A DNA stretch of 46,935 nt from Bordetella parapertussis (GCA_945900965.1 CAMDKM010000025.1:1-46935), one strand, 5' to 3'; positions 25,796 to 35,145 are shown, counted from the first letter of the stretch. Program-made: numbers and translations. The notes: generated from the sequence alone by a model not told the origin.

Positions 25796-26560
25796 ATGGA
25801 TATGCCAGTTAATCATCTCAAACGCGCTTTGCGCGAAGGCCGTACGCAGGTCGGATGCTGGTTGAGTCTGGTCAGCCACGTGTCGGCCGAAATCTGTGCC
25901 GGGGCGGGTTTCGACTGGGTGCTGATCGATACCGAACACGCGCCCACTGATTTACAGGACGTCCATCGTCAATTGCATGCCGCGGCCGCCTATCCGACAG
26001 CAACCCTCGTACGGGCTTATTGGAACGATACGGTTCTGATCAAGCGCTTGCTAGATCTGGGCGCGCAGTCGCTGCTGTTGCCCTATGTGCAAAATGCCGA
26101 GGAAGCCAGGCGCGCGGTGGCGGCGGTGCGTTACCCTCCGCAGGGAGTGCGCGGGGTATCGACCAATACACGGGCCAGCCGCTTCGGTCGGGTGCAGGAT
26201 TATCTCAAGTGTTCCAATGATGAGATCTGCCTGCTGTTGCAGGTGGAAACCCGCGCGGCCCTGGCGCAGATCGAGGCTATGGCGGCCATCGATGGCGTGG
26301 ATGCGATATTCATCGGGCCACAAGATCTGGCGGCCGACTTCGGGCACCTGGGTAACCCCGGCCATCCCGAGGTGCAGGCTGCGATGGCCGATGCGATTGC
26401 CCGCATCAAAAAAACCGGCAAGGCGCCGGGGATTCTTTCCTTCGTCGAAGCGGATGCCAAGCGCTGGATCGGATTGGGCGCACAGTTCGTGGCCGTGACA
26501 TCCGATCAGGCCCTGCTGGCGCGCGAAAGCGCCGCGGTGGCGGCGAAATTTAAGAATTAA
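25796..26560 (+). CDS. HpcH/HpaI-type class II aldolase
   Basis: HpaI family protein of 254 residues. Landmarks are GFDWVLIDTEHAPTD, metal ligand E151 in LLQVETRAAL and D177 in IFIGPQDLAADFG. These Mg- or Mn-dependent enzymes cleave 4-hydroxy-2-oxo acids to pyruvate and an aldehyde. The extradiol dioxygenase-like and hydratase genes downstream are compatible with aromatic ring breakdown, although the exact substrate cannot be told. It leads a set of four closely spaced genes through 28330. Confidence 0.9.
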   Translation: MDMPVNHLKRALREGRTQVGCWLSLVSHVSAEICAGAGFDWVLIDTEHAPTDLQDVHRQLHAAAAYPTATLVRAYWNDTVLIKRLLDLGAQSLLLPYVQNAEEARRAVAAVRYPPQGVRGVSTNTRASRFGRVQDYLKCSNDEICLLLQVETRAALAQIEAMAAIDGVDAIFIGPQDLAADFGHLGNPGHPEVQAAMADAIARIKKTGKAPGILSFVEADAKRWIGLGAQFVAVTSDQALLARESAAVAAKFKN

Positions 26561-26599
26561 GATGTGCCCAATGTGTCGCACCGGGTCGGGAGGATTGTT

Positions 26600-27061
26600 T
26601 TGGCAAAGGTAAAAATCGGCGGCGCGGAAGAACTCGCCGCCAAGGTGGGCAGTGAGGTGGCGGTGAGCGATTGGCTGGAAGTGACCCAGCAGCGCATCGA
26701 CCAGTTTGCGCAGGCCACGGATGACCATCAGTGGATTCACGTCGATGTCGAGCGCGCCAGGCGCGAATCGCCGTTTCGGGCGCCCATCGCGCATGGTTTT
26801 CTGACCCTGTCGCTCCTCAGCTATTTCATGAACAACGCGGTGGAATACTGGCCTTCGAAGATGGGGGTGAACTATGGTCTGAACCGCATGCGCTTTACAG
26901 CGCCGGTGACCGCCGGCTCGCGCCTGCGTGGACGCTTCCACTTGAAGGCGCTCGAGCGGATCGAGGGCGGTGTGCAGATGGTGTGGGAGGTTAGCGTGGA
27001 ATGCGAGGGCAAGAGCAAACCCGCACTGGTTGCCGAATGGTTGACGCGAAAATATGACTGA
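26600..27061 (+). CDS. MaoC-family R-specific enoyl-CoA hydratase-like protein
   Basis: Hot-dog protein of 153 residues. D42 and H47 in DDHQWIHVD form the hydratase pair, followed by IAHGFLTLSLLSYF, the NodN/MaoC-type signature. I place the start at the TTG with GGGAGG six bases upstream. The in-frame GTG 12 codons earlier lacks a good site. It ends eight bases inside the next gene, so the two are coupled. A function in acyl-CoA hydration is likely; substrate length is unknown. Confidence 0.85.
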   Translation: MAKVKIGGAEELAAKVGSEVAVSDWLEVTQQRIDQFAQATDDHQWIHVDVERARRESPFRAPIAHGFLTLSLLSYFMNNAVEYWPSKMGVNYGLNRMRFTAPVTAGSRLRGRFHLKALERIEGGVQMVWEVSVECEGKSKPALVAEWLTRKYD

Positions 27062-27839
27062 GCGCCTGCCGGCAGTTTTTGTTTCTCATGGAGCGCCGAC
27101 GATGCCCATTGAAGCCTCGGCCGCGCGCGACTTCCTGACGGGCTATGGCAAGTCGCTCGGACAGCCCAAGGCGATCCTGGTGATTTCGGCGCATTGGGAT
27201 AGCGCAACGGCACGGGTAAGCGCCAATTCGGGACCGGAAACGATTCACGATTTTTACGGGTTTCCCCAGGAGTTGTATCGGCTCAATTACCCCGCTCCGG
27301 GGTCCCCGGCATTGGCAGCGCGGGTCAAGGATTTTCTGAGCGCGGCGGGTATCCCGTGCGAATTGGATGCGACGCAGGGGCTGGATCACGGCGCCTGGGT
27401 GCCGCTGTTATTGATGTACCCCGAGGCGAAGATCCCGGTCGTGCAATTGTCCATCCAGACTCATCTCGGGCCTGCCCATCACTTGAAGCTGGGGCAGGCG
27501 CTGCGTCCCTTGCGCGACGAAGGCGTGCTGATTCTCGGGTCTGGCGGGGTCACACATAATCTTTCGGAGTTCAGGCGACACCGGGCCGATGCCGCGTCGC
27601 CGACGTGGGTGACCGATTTTCAGGAATGGATCGCGGCAACGCTGGAAGCCGGCAAAGCCGACGATGTGGTGGGCTATCGGCAGCTTGCTCCGCATGCGGC
27701 GCAAAATCATCCGAGCGAAGAGCATTTTTTCCCGCTGATCGTGGCGGCCGGCGCCGGCAGCGCGGGCAAGTCCGCCAAGCGGGTGCATCGAAGCAATGCG
27801 TTCGCGATCCTGGCCATGGATGCCTATCGATTTGATTAG
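27054..27839 (+). CDS. 4,5-DOPA extradiol dioxygenase-like protein (YgiD family)
   Basis: LigB-superfamily protein of 261 residues. Metal-binding histidines are visible at H12 (FVSHGAP) and H47 (VISAHWDS), with further family motifs GLDHGAWVPLLLMYP and GSGGVTHNLSEF. YgiD-like proteins open catechol rings such as DOPA and bind one metal (Zn or Fe). The position between a MaoC hydratase and a thioesterase suggests use in a catabolic pathway, though no clear ring hydroxylase is near. Its ATG overlaps the previous gene by eight bases. Confidence 0.88.
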   Translation: MTERLPAVFVSHGAPTMPIEASAARDFLTGYGKSLGQPKAILVISAHWDSATARVSANSGPETIHDFYGFPQELYRLNYPAPGSPALAARVKDFLSAAGIPCELDATQGLDHGAWVPLLLMYPEAKIPVVQLSIQTHLGPAHHLKLGQALRPLRDEGVLILGSGGVTHNLSEFRRHRADAASPTWVTDFQEWIAATLEAGKADDVVGYRQLAPHAAQNHPSEEHFFPLIVAAGAGSAGKSAKRVHRSNAFAILAMDAYRFD

Positions 27840-27853
27840 GCTGCAGGTCGGTG

Positions 27854-28330
27854 ATGGCAAAACAGGATTTCAGATTCTCCCATCGTCTGCGGGTTCGCTG
27901 GGCGGAGGTGGACAGGCAGGGGATTGTCTTCAACGGCAATTATTTGCTTTATTTCGACGTGGCGGTAACGGAGTACTACCGGGCCTTGGGTTATCCGTAT
28001 CCGGATGCCTTGGCGGAGCATGGAAGTGATTTGTTTGTAAAGAAGGCGGAGCTGGAGTACCACGCGCCGGCGCAATATGACGATGAAATCGATGTGTGTG
28101 CGAGAGTGGCAAGAATCGGCAGGTCGAGTTTCGAATTCAGGCTGGAATTATTTCGCAGCGAGGATCTGCTGGTGAGTGGCCGGATAGTGAACGTGAATGC
28201 CGATCCGGCATCGCGGACCTCGGCGCCGCTGCCGGATTTTCTGCGCATGGCGATCAAGGCCTTCGAAACAACTCCGCCCACGGAGAGTTCAGGTATGGAA
28301 AACCCCAGGCAGAAATCCGCCCGGACGTAA
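27854..28330 (+). CDS. YbgC/4HBT-type acyl-CoA thioesterase
   Basis: Hot-dog thioesterase of 158 residues. RVRWAEVDRQGIVFNGNYLLYFD is the 4HBT signature with the catalytic Asp in EVDRQG. The C-terminal 30 residues are low in similarity to the family. The ATG at 27854 is preferred over the GTG directly before it. It is the last of the four-gene set starting with the HpaI aldolase. Confidence 0.88.
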   Translation: MAKQDFRFSHRLRVRWAEVDRQGIVFNGNYLLYFDVAVTEYYRALGYPYPDALAEHGSDLFVKKAELEYHAPAQYDDEIDVCARVARIGRSSFEFRLELFRSEDLLVSGRIVNVNADPASRTSAPLPDFLRMAIKAFETTPPTESSGMENPRQKSART

Positions 28331-28345
28331 TGAAAAAAGCTTATT

Positions 28346-28455
28346 GCCACAGAGGACATAGAGGAAAATCAAGGATTTAGTTTTCTACGCCAATTTATTT
28401 GGCGAATGAGGCGTGCTGCTCAAAACCCCTTGATTCTCTCTGTATTCTCTGAGGC
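28346..28455. repeat. Diverged intercistronic inverted-repeat element
   Basis: The left arm GCCACAGAGGACATAGAGGA (28346 on) and the right arm CTCTCTGTATTCTCTGAGGC (to 28455) are imperfect inverse copies. They are AT-richer than the 6-13 kb copies. The arm spacing is shorter (about 55 bases). It fills most of the gap between the thioesterase and dehydrogenase genes. Confidence 0.6.
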
Positions 28456-28510
28456 TAAATTGCAGTTTTAAGAATAATCAACGAGCCACATTAAGGGGAA
28501 GGAATAAAAA

Positions 28511-29734
28511 ATGAATTTCGAGCTCTCCGATCGGGTCAAGGAGCTACAGGCGAAAGTGTCCGCGTTCATGGACCAGCATATTTATCCCAATGAGCAGCGC
28601 TACTTTACCGAAATTGACGCGAACCGGCGCAAGGGCAATGCCTGGATTCCGGTTCAGATTATCGAGGATATCAAACCCAAGGCCCGCGCCGCTGGATTGT
28701 GGAATCTCTGGCAGCCCAGGGATCATGGTGGGGCGCTGTCCAATCTGGAATACGCGACGCTGTGCGAAATCATGGGCAAGCTCCAGTGGGCGCCGGAAGT
28801 ATTCAATTGCTCCGCGCCCGACACCGGCAACATGGAGGTGTTGTTTCGTTACGGCACGCCGGAACAGCAAAAGCAGTGGCTGACCCCTCTGCTCAACGGC
28901 GAAATCCGCTCGGCATTTTTGATGACCGAGCCCGAGGTGGCCTCCTCCGACGCGACCAACATTCAGTGCCGGATCGAGCGCCAGGGCAACGAATATGTGA
29001 TCAACGGACGCAAGTGGTGGTCTTCGGGCGCAGGAGATCCTCGTTGCAAGATCTATATCGTGATGGGCAAGAGCGATCCTGATAATGCCGACCGGCACCA
29101 GCAACAATCCATGGTCCTGGTGCCGGCGGATGCCAAGGGCGTAAAGGTCCTCCGGGCGCTGACGGTATTCGGTTATGACGATGCGCCACATGGACATATG
29201 GAAGTCGCGCTCGACAACGTTCGCGTGCCGGTATCGAGCATGCTCCTGGGGGAGGGCCGCGGCTTCGAAATCGCCCAGGGAAGATTGGGGCCGGGGCGGA
29301 TACATCATTGCATGCGCATCATCGGTCAGGCAGAGCGGGCCCTGGAGTTCATGTGCAAGCGCCTCAAATCACGGGTTGCGTTTGGCAAACCGGTGTCCGA
29401 GCAAAGTGTCTGGCACGAGCGGATCGCGGAATCGCGGATCATGATCGAGCAGGCCCGGCTTCTCACCTTGAAGGCGGCCTACATGATGGACACCGTGGGC
29501 AACAAGGTGGCGAAGGCCGAAATTGCCATGATCAAGGTCATCGCTCCGAATATGGCGCAACAGATTATCGATTGGGCCATTCAGGCCCATGGCGGCGGCG
29601 GCGTATGCCAGGATTTTCCGGTGTCCTGGATGTACGCCTGGAATCGGACCTTGCGGCTTGCCGACGGGCCCGATGAGGTGCATCGCAGCCAGGTTGCGCG
29701 ACTGGAATTGAAGAAATACGAGATGCATCGATAA
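28511..29734 (+). CDS. Acyl-CoA dehydrogenase, ACAD10/11-like
   Basis: Acyl-CoA dehydrogenase of 407 residues. The segments [51 protein letters not shown] and [19 protein letters not shown] are those of the ACAD10/11 dehydrogenase domain, which handles long or branched and sometimes 4-hydroxylated acyl-CoAs. No kinase domain is attached. A good ribosome binding site (AAGGAA) lies eight bases before the ATG. It is preceded by a repeat-filled gap and followed by a weak hairpin, so it may be its own transcript. Confidence 0.9.
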   Translation: MNFELSDRVKELQAKVSAFMDQHIYPNEQRYFTEIDANRRKGNAWIPVQIIEDIKPKARAAGLWNLWQPRDHGGALSNLEYATLCEIMGKLQWAPEVFNCSAPDTGNMEVLFRYGTPEQQKQWLTPLLNGEIRSAFLMTEPEVASSDATNIQCRIERQGNEYVINGRKWWSSGAGDPRCKIYIVMGKSDPDNADRHQQQSMVLVPADAKGVKVLRALTVFGYDDAPHGHMEVALDNVRVPVSSMLLGEGRGFEIAQGRLGPGRIHHCMRIIGQAERALEFMCKRLKSRVAFGKPVSEQSVWHERIAESRIMIEQARLLTLKAAYMMDTVGNKVAKAEIAMIKVIAPNMAQQIIDWAIQAHGGGGVCQDFPVSWMYAWNRTLRLADGPDEVHRSQVARLELKKYEMHR

Positions 29735-29792
29735 TCTCGTGGCCGCTGGTGCATCCTGGCGTTGGTATGCTGGGAACGCGTTTCACGATGCG

Positions 29793-29818
29793 GTTGTTGC
29801 AAAGCAGCAACGCGTTTT
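29793..29818 (+). terminator. Weak hairpin terminator
   Basis: GTTGTTGC, loop AAA, GCAGCAAC then GCGTTTT. The stem is eight pairs with one G-T pair and the T-run is short. It lies 58 bases after the dehydrogenase stop. The rest of the 344-base gap to 30078 holds only the promoter given next. Confidence 0.45.
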
Positions 29819-29967
29819 CGTGTCGCCGTGCTATGGCACCCGCGGCGAAGGCGATATTTCCCTCTGAAGTTTCAAACTAGGGAACAGGTGGGAGCCCCGA
29901 ATTAGGGGGAATTTGTCAGGTTGCAGTGCGGCGACCGCGCGAATCACGCGGATGCAAAATCAAAGTG

Positions 29968-29996
29968 TTGAAAGGCAATTTTTATTCGTGTATTTT
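29968..29996 (+). promoter_or_regulatory. Sigma-70 promoter for the isoquinoline oxidoreductase-type operon
   Basis: TTGAAA (29968-29973), a 17-base spacer and TATTTT (29991-29996) lie 83 bases ahead of the iorA-like gene in an otherwise gene-free, AT-rich stretch. Confidence 0.6.
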
Positions 29997-30078
29997 GCGC
30001 GGGTAACGTAATTGAAGTTACGAAGTTTCCGAAGTTCATAATCATTCCTCACTACCGCTCGAAAGGGGGAGTTTACCA

Positions 30079-30528
30079 ATGAAGATCTCGTTTAGCGTCA
30101 ATGGAAAAAGCACGAGCGTGGATGTCCCACCCGATACACCGTTGTTGTGGGTTCTGCGCGATACACTGGGATTGACCGGCACCAAGTTCGGTTGCGGCAA
30201 GGCGCTTTGCGGCGCCTGTACCGTGCATCTGAACGGCATGGCCGTACGGTCCTGCCAGACTGCCGCCGGTTCCGTGGCAGGCAGCAAGGTCACCACCGTC
30301 GAAGGTCTGGGTGGCAATCATAAAGTTCAAAGGGCCTGGATGGCGCTGGATGTCCCGCAATGCGGGTATTGCCAGCCGGGGCAAATGATGTCGGCGGCCG
30401 CACTTCTCGCCGCCAACAAGAATCCCTCCGATGAAGATATCGATGCCTTCATGTCCGGCAACCTGTGCCGCTGCGGGACTTATCCACGCATTCGCGCCGC
30501 GATCAAGTCGGCCGCGAAAATGGCCTAA
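30079..30528 (+). CDS. iorA: 2Fe-2S subunit of isoquinoline 1-oxidoreductase-type Mo enzyme
   Basis: Small subunit of 149 residues with two [2Fe-2S] sites: plant-type [13 protein letters not shown] with the later RSCQTA, and [10 protein letters not shown] with LCRCGTY. It passes electrons from the molybdenum subunit encoded next. No signal peptide of its own is seen; such subunits are usually carried across the membrane with a Tat-exported partner. GGGGGAG precedes the start. Naming as IorA follows the two-subunit layout without a FAD subunit; the real substrate (N-heterocycle or aldehyde) is open. Confidence 0.9.
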   Translation: MKISFSVNGKSTSVDVPPDTPLLWVLRDTLGLTGTKFGCGKALCGACTVHLNGMAVRSCQTAAGSVAGSKVTTVEGLGGNHKVQRAWMALDVPQCGYCQPGQMMSAAALLAANKNPSDEDIDAFMSGNLCRCGTYPRIRAAIKSAAKMA

Positions 30529-30542
30529 GGGGGAGACGACAA

Positions 30543-32750
30543 ATGGAAAACATCATCAAGAACGAAACTCGCCGTGACTTTCTTAAAGTCAGCGGATCGG
30601 TCGCGGGAGGTTTGGCGCTGGGTTTTTACCTGCCGGCCAAGCAGAACGTGGCAATGGCCGATCACCACGGCAACTCCGCCAGCCCGAATGCCTGGGTAAG
30701 AATTGGCGCGGACAACACCATCACCATCATGTGCGCCCGTTCCGAAATGGGACAGGATGTGTACACCTCGATGACGATGTTGGTCGCCGAAGAGCTGGAG
30801 GTCGATGTCAACAAGGTGAAAGTCGAATTTGCACCACCGGCCGAGGTTTACATCAACGCCTTGCTGGGCGGGCAACTGACAGGCGGTTCCACCGCGGTTC
30901 GCGATGCCTGGGAGAAGCTGCGTAAAGCCGGCGCCTCGGCCCGCATGATGCTGGTGGCCGCGGCCGCCGATCAGTGGGGCGTGGATGCAGGTCAGTGCAA
31001 GGCTGCCAACGGCCAGATCACCGGCCCCGGCGGCAAGAAGGCCACCTACGGTCAGGTTGCCCCGAAGGCTGCCACGATGGAAGTGCCGAAGGATGTTCCG
31101 CTCAAGCCCGCCAGCCAGTTCAAGGTTGTCGGCAACATGAAGCAGAAGCGTCTGGACACCGAAGCCAAGGTAAAGGGTACTGCGCAGTTTGGTATCGATA
31201 CCCGCGTGCCGGGCATGCTCTACGCCGCCGTGGCGATGCCTCCCATGATCGGGGGCAAGGTTGCGAGCTACGACGATGCGCGTGCCAAGGCAGTGCCGGG
31301 CGTCAAGGCTGTGGTGCAATACAGCCGCGGCGTGGCGGTGGTTGCCGATTCCTACTGGCAAGCCAAGAAGGCCAAGGATCTGTTGCTCATTCAGTGGGAT
31401 GCGGGCCCAAATGCGGATAACGACATGGCCAAGGTGTGGGCCGGTCTGCGCAATGCATCGCAGCAGCCAGGCGCCGTGTTCCGCGAGGCGGGTAATGTCG
31501 ATTCCAGTCTGAGCGGGGCCAGCAAGACCATGGAAGCTACCTACCAGTTGCCGTTCCAGTCGCACTCGCCAATGGAGCCGATGAATACCACGGCAGACGT
31601 GCGGGCCGACAAGGCAATCATCATCACCCCGACTCAGTTCCAGCAGTTGATCCCGCACGTTGTGGCGGGCGCGACCGGGCTGAAACCCGAACAAGTCGAA
31701 GTGGTGACCACCTTCCTGGGTGGCGGTTTTGGCCGTCGGGTGGAGGTCGATTACGCCATCGATGCCGCTGAAATCTCCAAGGCGGTGGGCGCACCGGTGA
31801 AGATGGTATGGAGCCGCGAAGACGACATGACGCATGACTCTTACCGTCCGGCCGGTCTGTATAAATTTACCGCAGGTCTGGACTCGAGCGGCAAGCCGGT
31901 GGCAATGCGTTTCCATTCCACCAGCCCCTCGATTTCCTCGCGTCTGTTCCCGAGCATCGTCAAGGACGGTATAGATCCCTTCGCAGTCGAGGGTATCGAC
32001 AACTATCCTTACGATACTGCGAACCTCAAGTTCACCTACCAAATGCATGATGCAGGCGTCACGCCGGGTTACTGGCGTGCCGTGTCCCACAACCTGAATG
32101 CCGTAGCCTTGGAGTGCTTTATCGACGAACTGGCAAATGCGGCAGGCAAGGATCCCATCCAATACCGTCTGGACATGCTCGACATGGGCTCGACCAAGCA
32201 TCAATGGTCCGGGCTGTCGGCGGGTGTGCCAGTGGGTGCGCGCATGAAACGCGCCCTGGAGGAAGTCCGTGCCAAGTCGGGCTGGGGCAAAAAGCTCGGC
32301 AGCGGCAAGGGTATGGGGGTAGCGGTGATGGAAGGTTACAACACCGTGATTGCGATGGTGGCGGAAGTTACCGTTTCCGGCGACTACGACGTAACGCTGG
32401 ACAAGGTCACGGCGGTAGTGGATGCCGGAACGCTGATCCATCCGGATCAGGCGCTGGCCCAGATGCAATCGACCATCAACTTCGGTCAGGGTGCCGGCAT
32501 GTACAGCGAGATCACCATCAAGAACGGTGGTGTCGAGCAGAACAACTTCGACACTTTCCGTATTGCCCGGATGAATGAGGCGCCCAAGGTTCTGGACATT
32601 CATTTCATCAAGAGCGATGCGGTTCCCGGCGGTCTGGGCGAACCTGGCACCGCAGTGATTGTGCCGGCCATTGGCAATGCGATTTTTGCCGCTTGTGGCA
32701 AGCGCTGCCGTACGATTCCGTTCACACCGGAAAACATCAAGGGCGCTTAA
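30543..32750 (+). CDS. iorB: Molybdenum hydroxylase large subunit, Tat-exported, IorB-type
   Basis: Molybdopterin-cytosine-dinucleotide enzyme large subunit of 735 residues. A Tat signal is present (TRRDFLKVSGSVAGGLALGF), so the enzyme is periplasmic. The active-site glutamate is E700 in GGLGEPGTAV, and GGGFGRR and MEPMNTTADV are cofactor motifs of the xanthine oxidase family. It hydroxylates heteroaromatic rings or oxidises aldehydes. The start has GGGGGAG upstream; a longer frame from 30465 overlaps iorA. The 754-codon frame on the opposite strand is a shadow. A strong terminator follows. Confidence 0.92.
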   Translation: MENIIKNETRRDFLKVSGSVAGGLALGFYLPAKQNVAMADHHGNSASPNAWVRIGADNTITIMCARSEMGQDVYTSMTMLVAEELEVDVNKVKVEFAPPAEVYINALLGGQLTGGSTAVRDAWEKLRKAGASARMMLVAAAADQWGVDAGQCKAANGQITGPGGKKATYGQVAPKAATMEVPKDVPLKPASQFKVVGNMKQKRLDTEAKVKGTAQFGIDTRVPGMLYAAVAMPPMIGGKVASYDDARAKAVPGVKAVVQYSRGVAVVADSYWQAKKAKDLLLIQWDAGPNADNDMAKVWAGLRNASQQPGAVFREAGNVDSSLSGASKTMEATYQLPFQSHSPMEPMNTTADVRADKAIIITPTQFQQLIPHVVAGATGLKPEQVEVVTTFLGGGFGRRVEVDYAIDAAEISKAVGAPVKMVWSREDDMTHDSYRPAGLYKFTAGLDSSGKPVAMRFHSTSPSISSRLFPSIVKDGIDPFAVEGIDNYPYDTANLKFTYQMHDAGVTPGYWRAVSHNLNAVALECFIDELANAAGKDPIQYRLDMLDMGSTKHQWSGLSAGVPVGARMKRALEEVRAKSGWGKKLGSGKGMGVAVMEGYNTVIAMVAEVTVSGDYDVTLDKVTAVVDAGTLIHPDQALAQMQSTINFGQGAGMYSEITIKNGGVEQNNFDTFRIARMNEAPKVLDIHFIKSDAVPGGLGEPGTAVIVPAIGNAIFAACGKRCRTIPFTPENIKGA

Positions 32751-32806
32751 GACCTGAGCCGAGTGTTTGCCCGGCCACAAGCCGGGCAAACATGAAGTGT
32801 CTTCTG

Positions 32807-32840
32807 AACCCCTCGATGGGAAACCATCGAGGGGTTTTTT
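32807..32840 (+). terminator. Rho-independent terminator after iorB-like gene
   Basis: AACCCCTCGATGG, GAAA tetraloop, CCATCGAGGGGTT then TTTT. The stem is perfect at 13 pairs. A second small hairpin (CCCGGCCACAAGCCGGG) lies just before it at 32769-32785. Confidence 0.92.
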
Positions 32841-32915
32841 ATTGGCTTTTCGGCCCGACCCTGGATTAGAATCGTTATTCCCGGCTGTATAGAGCGTTCC
32901 GGCATCAGGCGAATC

Positions 32916-33938
32916 ATGGACAGTGTCGATCTACAGGTATTGCGCAGCAGCGTTGCATGGCTCAACGATGGGCATCGCGTCATTCTCGCGACCATTGTGG
33001 AAACCTGGGGCTCCTCGCCCCGGCCTGCCGGCGCCATGCTTGCGGTGCGCGGCGACGGGTTGGTCGCCGGGTCGGTTTCGGGCGGCTGCGTGGAGGACGA
33101 TCTGATTCACCGCATTCGCAATAAATCGCTTAGCGCCGAAAAACCCGAGATTGCCACCTACGGCATCAGCAAAGATGAGGCCACGCGTTATGGTTTGCCC
33201 TGCGGTGGCAAGCTGGAGCTGGTCCTCGAGCCGGTCAGGGACCGTGCGACATTGGCGGAACTGTTGCGTAAGGTGGAAGCCCATGAGTTGGTGGCGCGCA
33301 CCCTAGACCTCGACAGCGGGGACGTCCGTATTCGATCCGCCACCCAAAGCGACGCCCTAGCTTTTGACCGCAAGCAATTGACCACCGTACACGGCCCGCG
33401 CTGGCGTCTGTTGATTATAGGAGCCGGACAACTGTCGCAGTATTTGGCGCAGATGGCCCAGGCACTGGACTACAGCGTCACCGTTTGCGATCCGCGAGAA
33501 GAGTACGCAAACGGTTGGAACGTCGAAGGTTCGGTGCTGACGCGTGATATGCCGGACGATGTGGTCTCCGCTATGGTGCTGGATTCGCATAGCGCAGTGG
33601 TTGCCGTCACGCATGATCCGAAATTGGATGATCTGGCACTGATGGAAGCCTTGAAGTCTCCGGCGTTTTACGTCGGCGCCCTGGGCTCCCGACTCAATTC
33701 CCAGAAACGCCGGGAGCGCTTGGAATTATTTGATTTGTCGACCGATGAAATCGACAGGCTGCATGGGCCCATAGGTTTGCAGATCGGCAGCAAAACCCCC
33801 CCGGAAATCGCCATATCGATTCTGGCCGAAATGACCGCGGTACGGCATGGCGTTCCGCTTGCCTCGGCCGGTCTGAAGGACGTGATGGCAGACCCAGCGG
33901 GCGGAAATCGGCAGGTGTGTGTCGTCAGTCCAGCCTGA
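32916..33938 (+). CDS. XdhC/CoxI-family molybdenum cofactor maturation protein
   Basis: XdhC-like protein of 340 residues. N-terminal GSSPRPAGAMLAV and SGGCVEDDL form the XdhC signature and the C-terminal Rossmann part has LLIIGAGQLSQYL. XdhC proteins bind and sulfurate the molybdenum cofactor and load it into the apoenzyme, here probably the Mo hydroxylase encoded upstream. A strong terminator separates them, so this gene must have its own promoter or be expressed at a low level by readthrough, which fits a chaperone. The C-terminal half is a Rossmann-like domain of unknown partner. Confidence 0.88.
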   Translation: MDSVDLQVLRSSVAWLNDGHRVILATIVETWGSSPRPAGAMLAVRGDGLVAGSVSGGCVEDDLIHRIRNKSLSAEKPEIATYGISKDEATRYGLPCGGKLELVLEPVRDRATLAELLRKVEAHELVARTLDLDSGDVRIRSATQSDALAFDRKQLTTVHGPRWRLLIIGAGQLSQYLAQMAQALDYSVTVCDPREEYANGWNVEGSVLTRDMPDDVVSAMVLDSHSAVVAVTHDPKLDDLALMEALKSPAFYVGALGSRLNSQKRRERLELFDLSTDEIDRLHGPIGLQIGSKTPPEIAISILAEMTAVRHGVPLASAGLKDVMADPAGGNRQVCVVSPA

Positions 33939-33945
33939 CATCCAT

Positions 33946-34107
33946 GGCACTACCTTAAGGCTTGGCGAGGTGTAATACTCTCTCTCCCTTGACGGGAGAG
34001 AGGAGGAGAGAGGGTGAGACGGTCGCCTGAATTTACGGTACCCCCCGCTCTCCCCAACCCCTCTCTCGCGAGAGGGCGAGGGGCGATCAGGCGCCTAAGG
34101 TAGTGCC
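33946..34107. repeat. Inverted-repeat element with CTCTCCC/GGGAGAG core
   Basis: Outer arms GGCACTACCTTAAGGC (33946-33961) and GCCTAAGGTAGTGCC (34093-34107) are inverse copies with one indel. Inside are two further short palindromes (CTCTCCCTTGACGGGAGAG near 33980-34000 and CCTCTCTCGCGAGAGGG near 34060-34077). The layout is that of a small non-coding mobile element. It lies between the XdhC-like and SDR genes. Confidence 0.7.
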
Positions 34108-34140
34108 TGACGGTCTGAGACCTTAAATTGAAGATTCCCA

Positions 34141-34173
34141 ACGGGAGCCTGAATCCGGCTCCCGTGTTTTTTT
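34141..34173 (+). terminator. Rho-independent terminator
   Basis: ACGGGAGCC, loop TGAATC, GGCTCCCGT then GTTTTTTT. The stem is nine perfect pairs. It ends the transcript that reads through the repeat from the XdhC-like gene, 37 bases ahead of the SDR gene. Confidence 0.88.
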
Positions 34174-34209
34174 GATATTTAAGAAAATGCGTTACATCCA
34201 GGAGCGAAA

Positions 34210-34965
34210 ATGAGACTGAAGGACAAAATTGCTATTGTGACAGGCGGCGGTTCCGGTTTTGGCGAAGGCATTGCCCAACGGTTTGCCGAAGAAGGGTGCA
34301 GTGTTGTCGTAAACGACATCAATATCGCGGGGGGCGAACGAGTTGCCCGGGAGATCATAGCAAAAGGCGGTAAGGCCGCATTCATGCGAGGCGACGTCGC
34401 AAAAGACGCAGACTGGGGAGCACTGCTGAAATTTGTTATCGAGACCTTTGGGGGGCTGCATATCGTCATCAACAATGCCGGGACAACCCATCGGAATCAG
34501 CCGATGTTGAATGTCACCGAAGAGCAGTTCGACCGCGTATACGCGGTCAATGTCAAAAGTCTGTATCACAGCACACGAAATATCGTTCCTTATTTTCGCA
34601 AACAAGGGGGCGGCGTATTTGTAACGATTGCCTCCACAGCAGGTGTACGTCCGCGACCGGGTCTTGTTTGGTACAACGGCAGCAAAGGGGCGGCTATTGT
34701 GGCCAGCCGATCGATGGCGGTGGAGCTGGCGCCAGACAAAATTCGCGTCAACGTGGTCAATCCGGTCGCAGGCGATACTCCGTTGCTCGGGGAATTCATG
34801 GGCGGGGATACACCGGAGTTGCGCGCCAAATTTGTCGCTGCTATCCCCATGGGTCGATTCAGCAAGCCAGCCGACATTGCCAATGCCTGCCTGTATCTGG
34901 CCTCGGACGAGGCGGAATTTATTACGGGCGCGTGTATCGAGGTGGACGGCGGGCGGTGTGTATAA
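34210..34965 (+). CDS. Short-chain dehydrogenase/reductase, FabG-like
   Basis: Classical SDR of 251 residues. The coenzyme motif is TGGGSGFGEG, followed by NNAGT and the catalytic pair Y155 and K159 (WYNGSKGA), and it ends in ITGACIEVDGGRCV. Asp after the second strand (NDIN) suggests NAD rather than NADP. It oxidises or reduces a hydroxyl/keto group; the substrate is unknown. AGGAG lies seven bases before the ATG. The terminators on its left mark it as a separate transcript. Downstream, 34966-35145 shows no gene. Confidence 0.9.
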   Translation: MRLKDKIAIVTGGGSGFGEGIAQRFAEEGCSVVVNDINIAGGERVAREIIAKGGKAAFMRGDVAKDADWGALLKFVIETFGGLHIVINNAGTTHRNQPMLNVTEEQFDRVYAVNVKSLYHSTRNIVPYFRKQGGGVFVTIASTAGVRPRPGLVWYNGSKGAAIVASRSMAVELAPDKIRVNVVNPVAGDTPLLGEFMGGDTPELRAKFVAAIPMGRFSKPADIANACLYLASDEAEFITGACIEVDGGRCV

Positions 34966-35145
34966 AGCTGAGCCCGGCGAGCCGGAGCTCGCATGGGAGT
35001 GAAGGAGTGAATGTGTGAAGGGTGACGAGTGACGGTAGAGGATTTTCTAGCCCCTGCCCCCTGTCCCTAGCCCCGCCTCTTTGCCCCTCTCCGCTATCTT
35101 TTTTCGGTTTACGCATCGGCGCGCGCTGAGGCGGGGGAAGTTTGT

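Noticed and set aside
30525..32789. A 754-codon open frame on the minus strand opposite the Mo hydroxylase
   Set aside because: Complement of a gene with clear motifs; composition (Arg, His, Gly) and lack of motifs mark it as a shadow.
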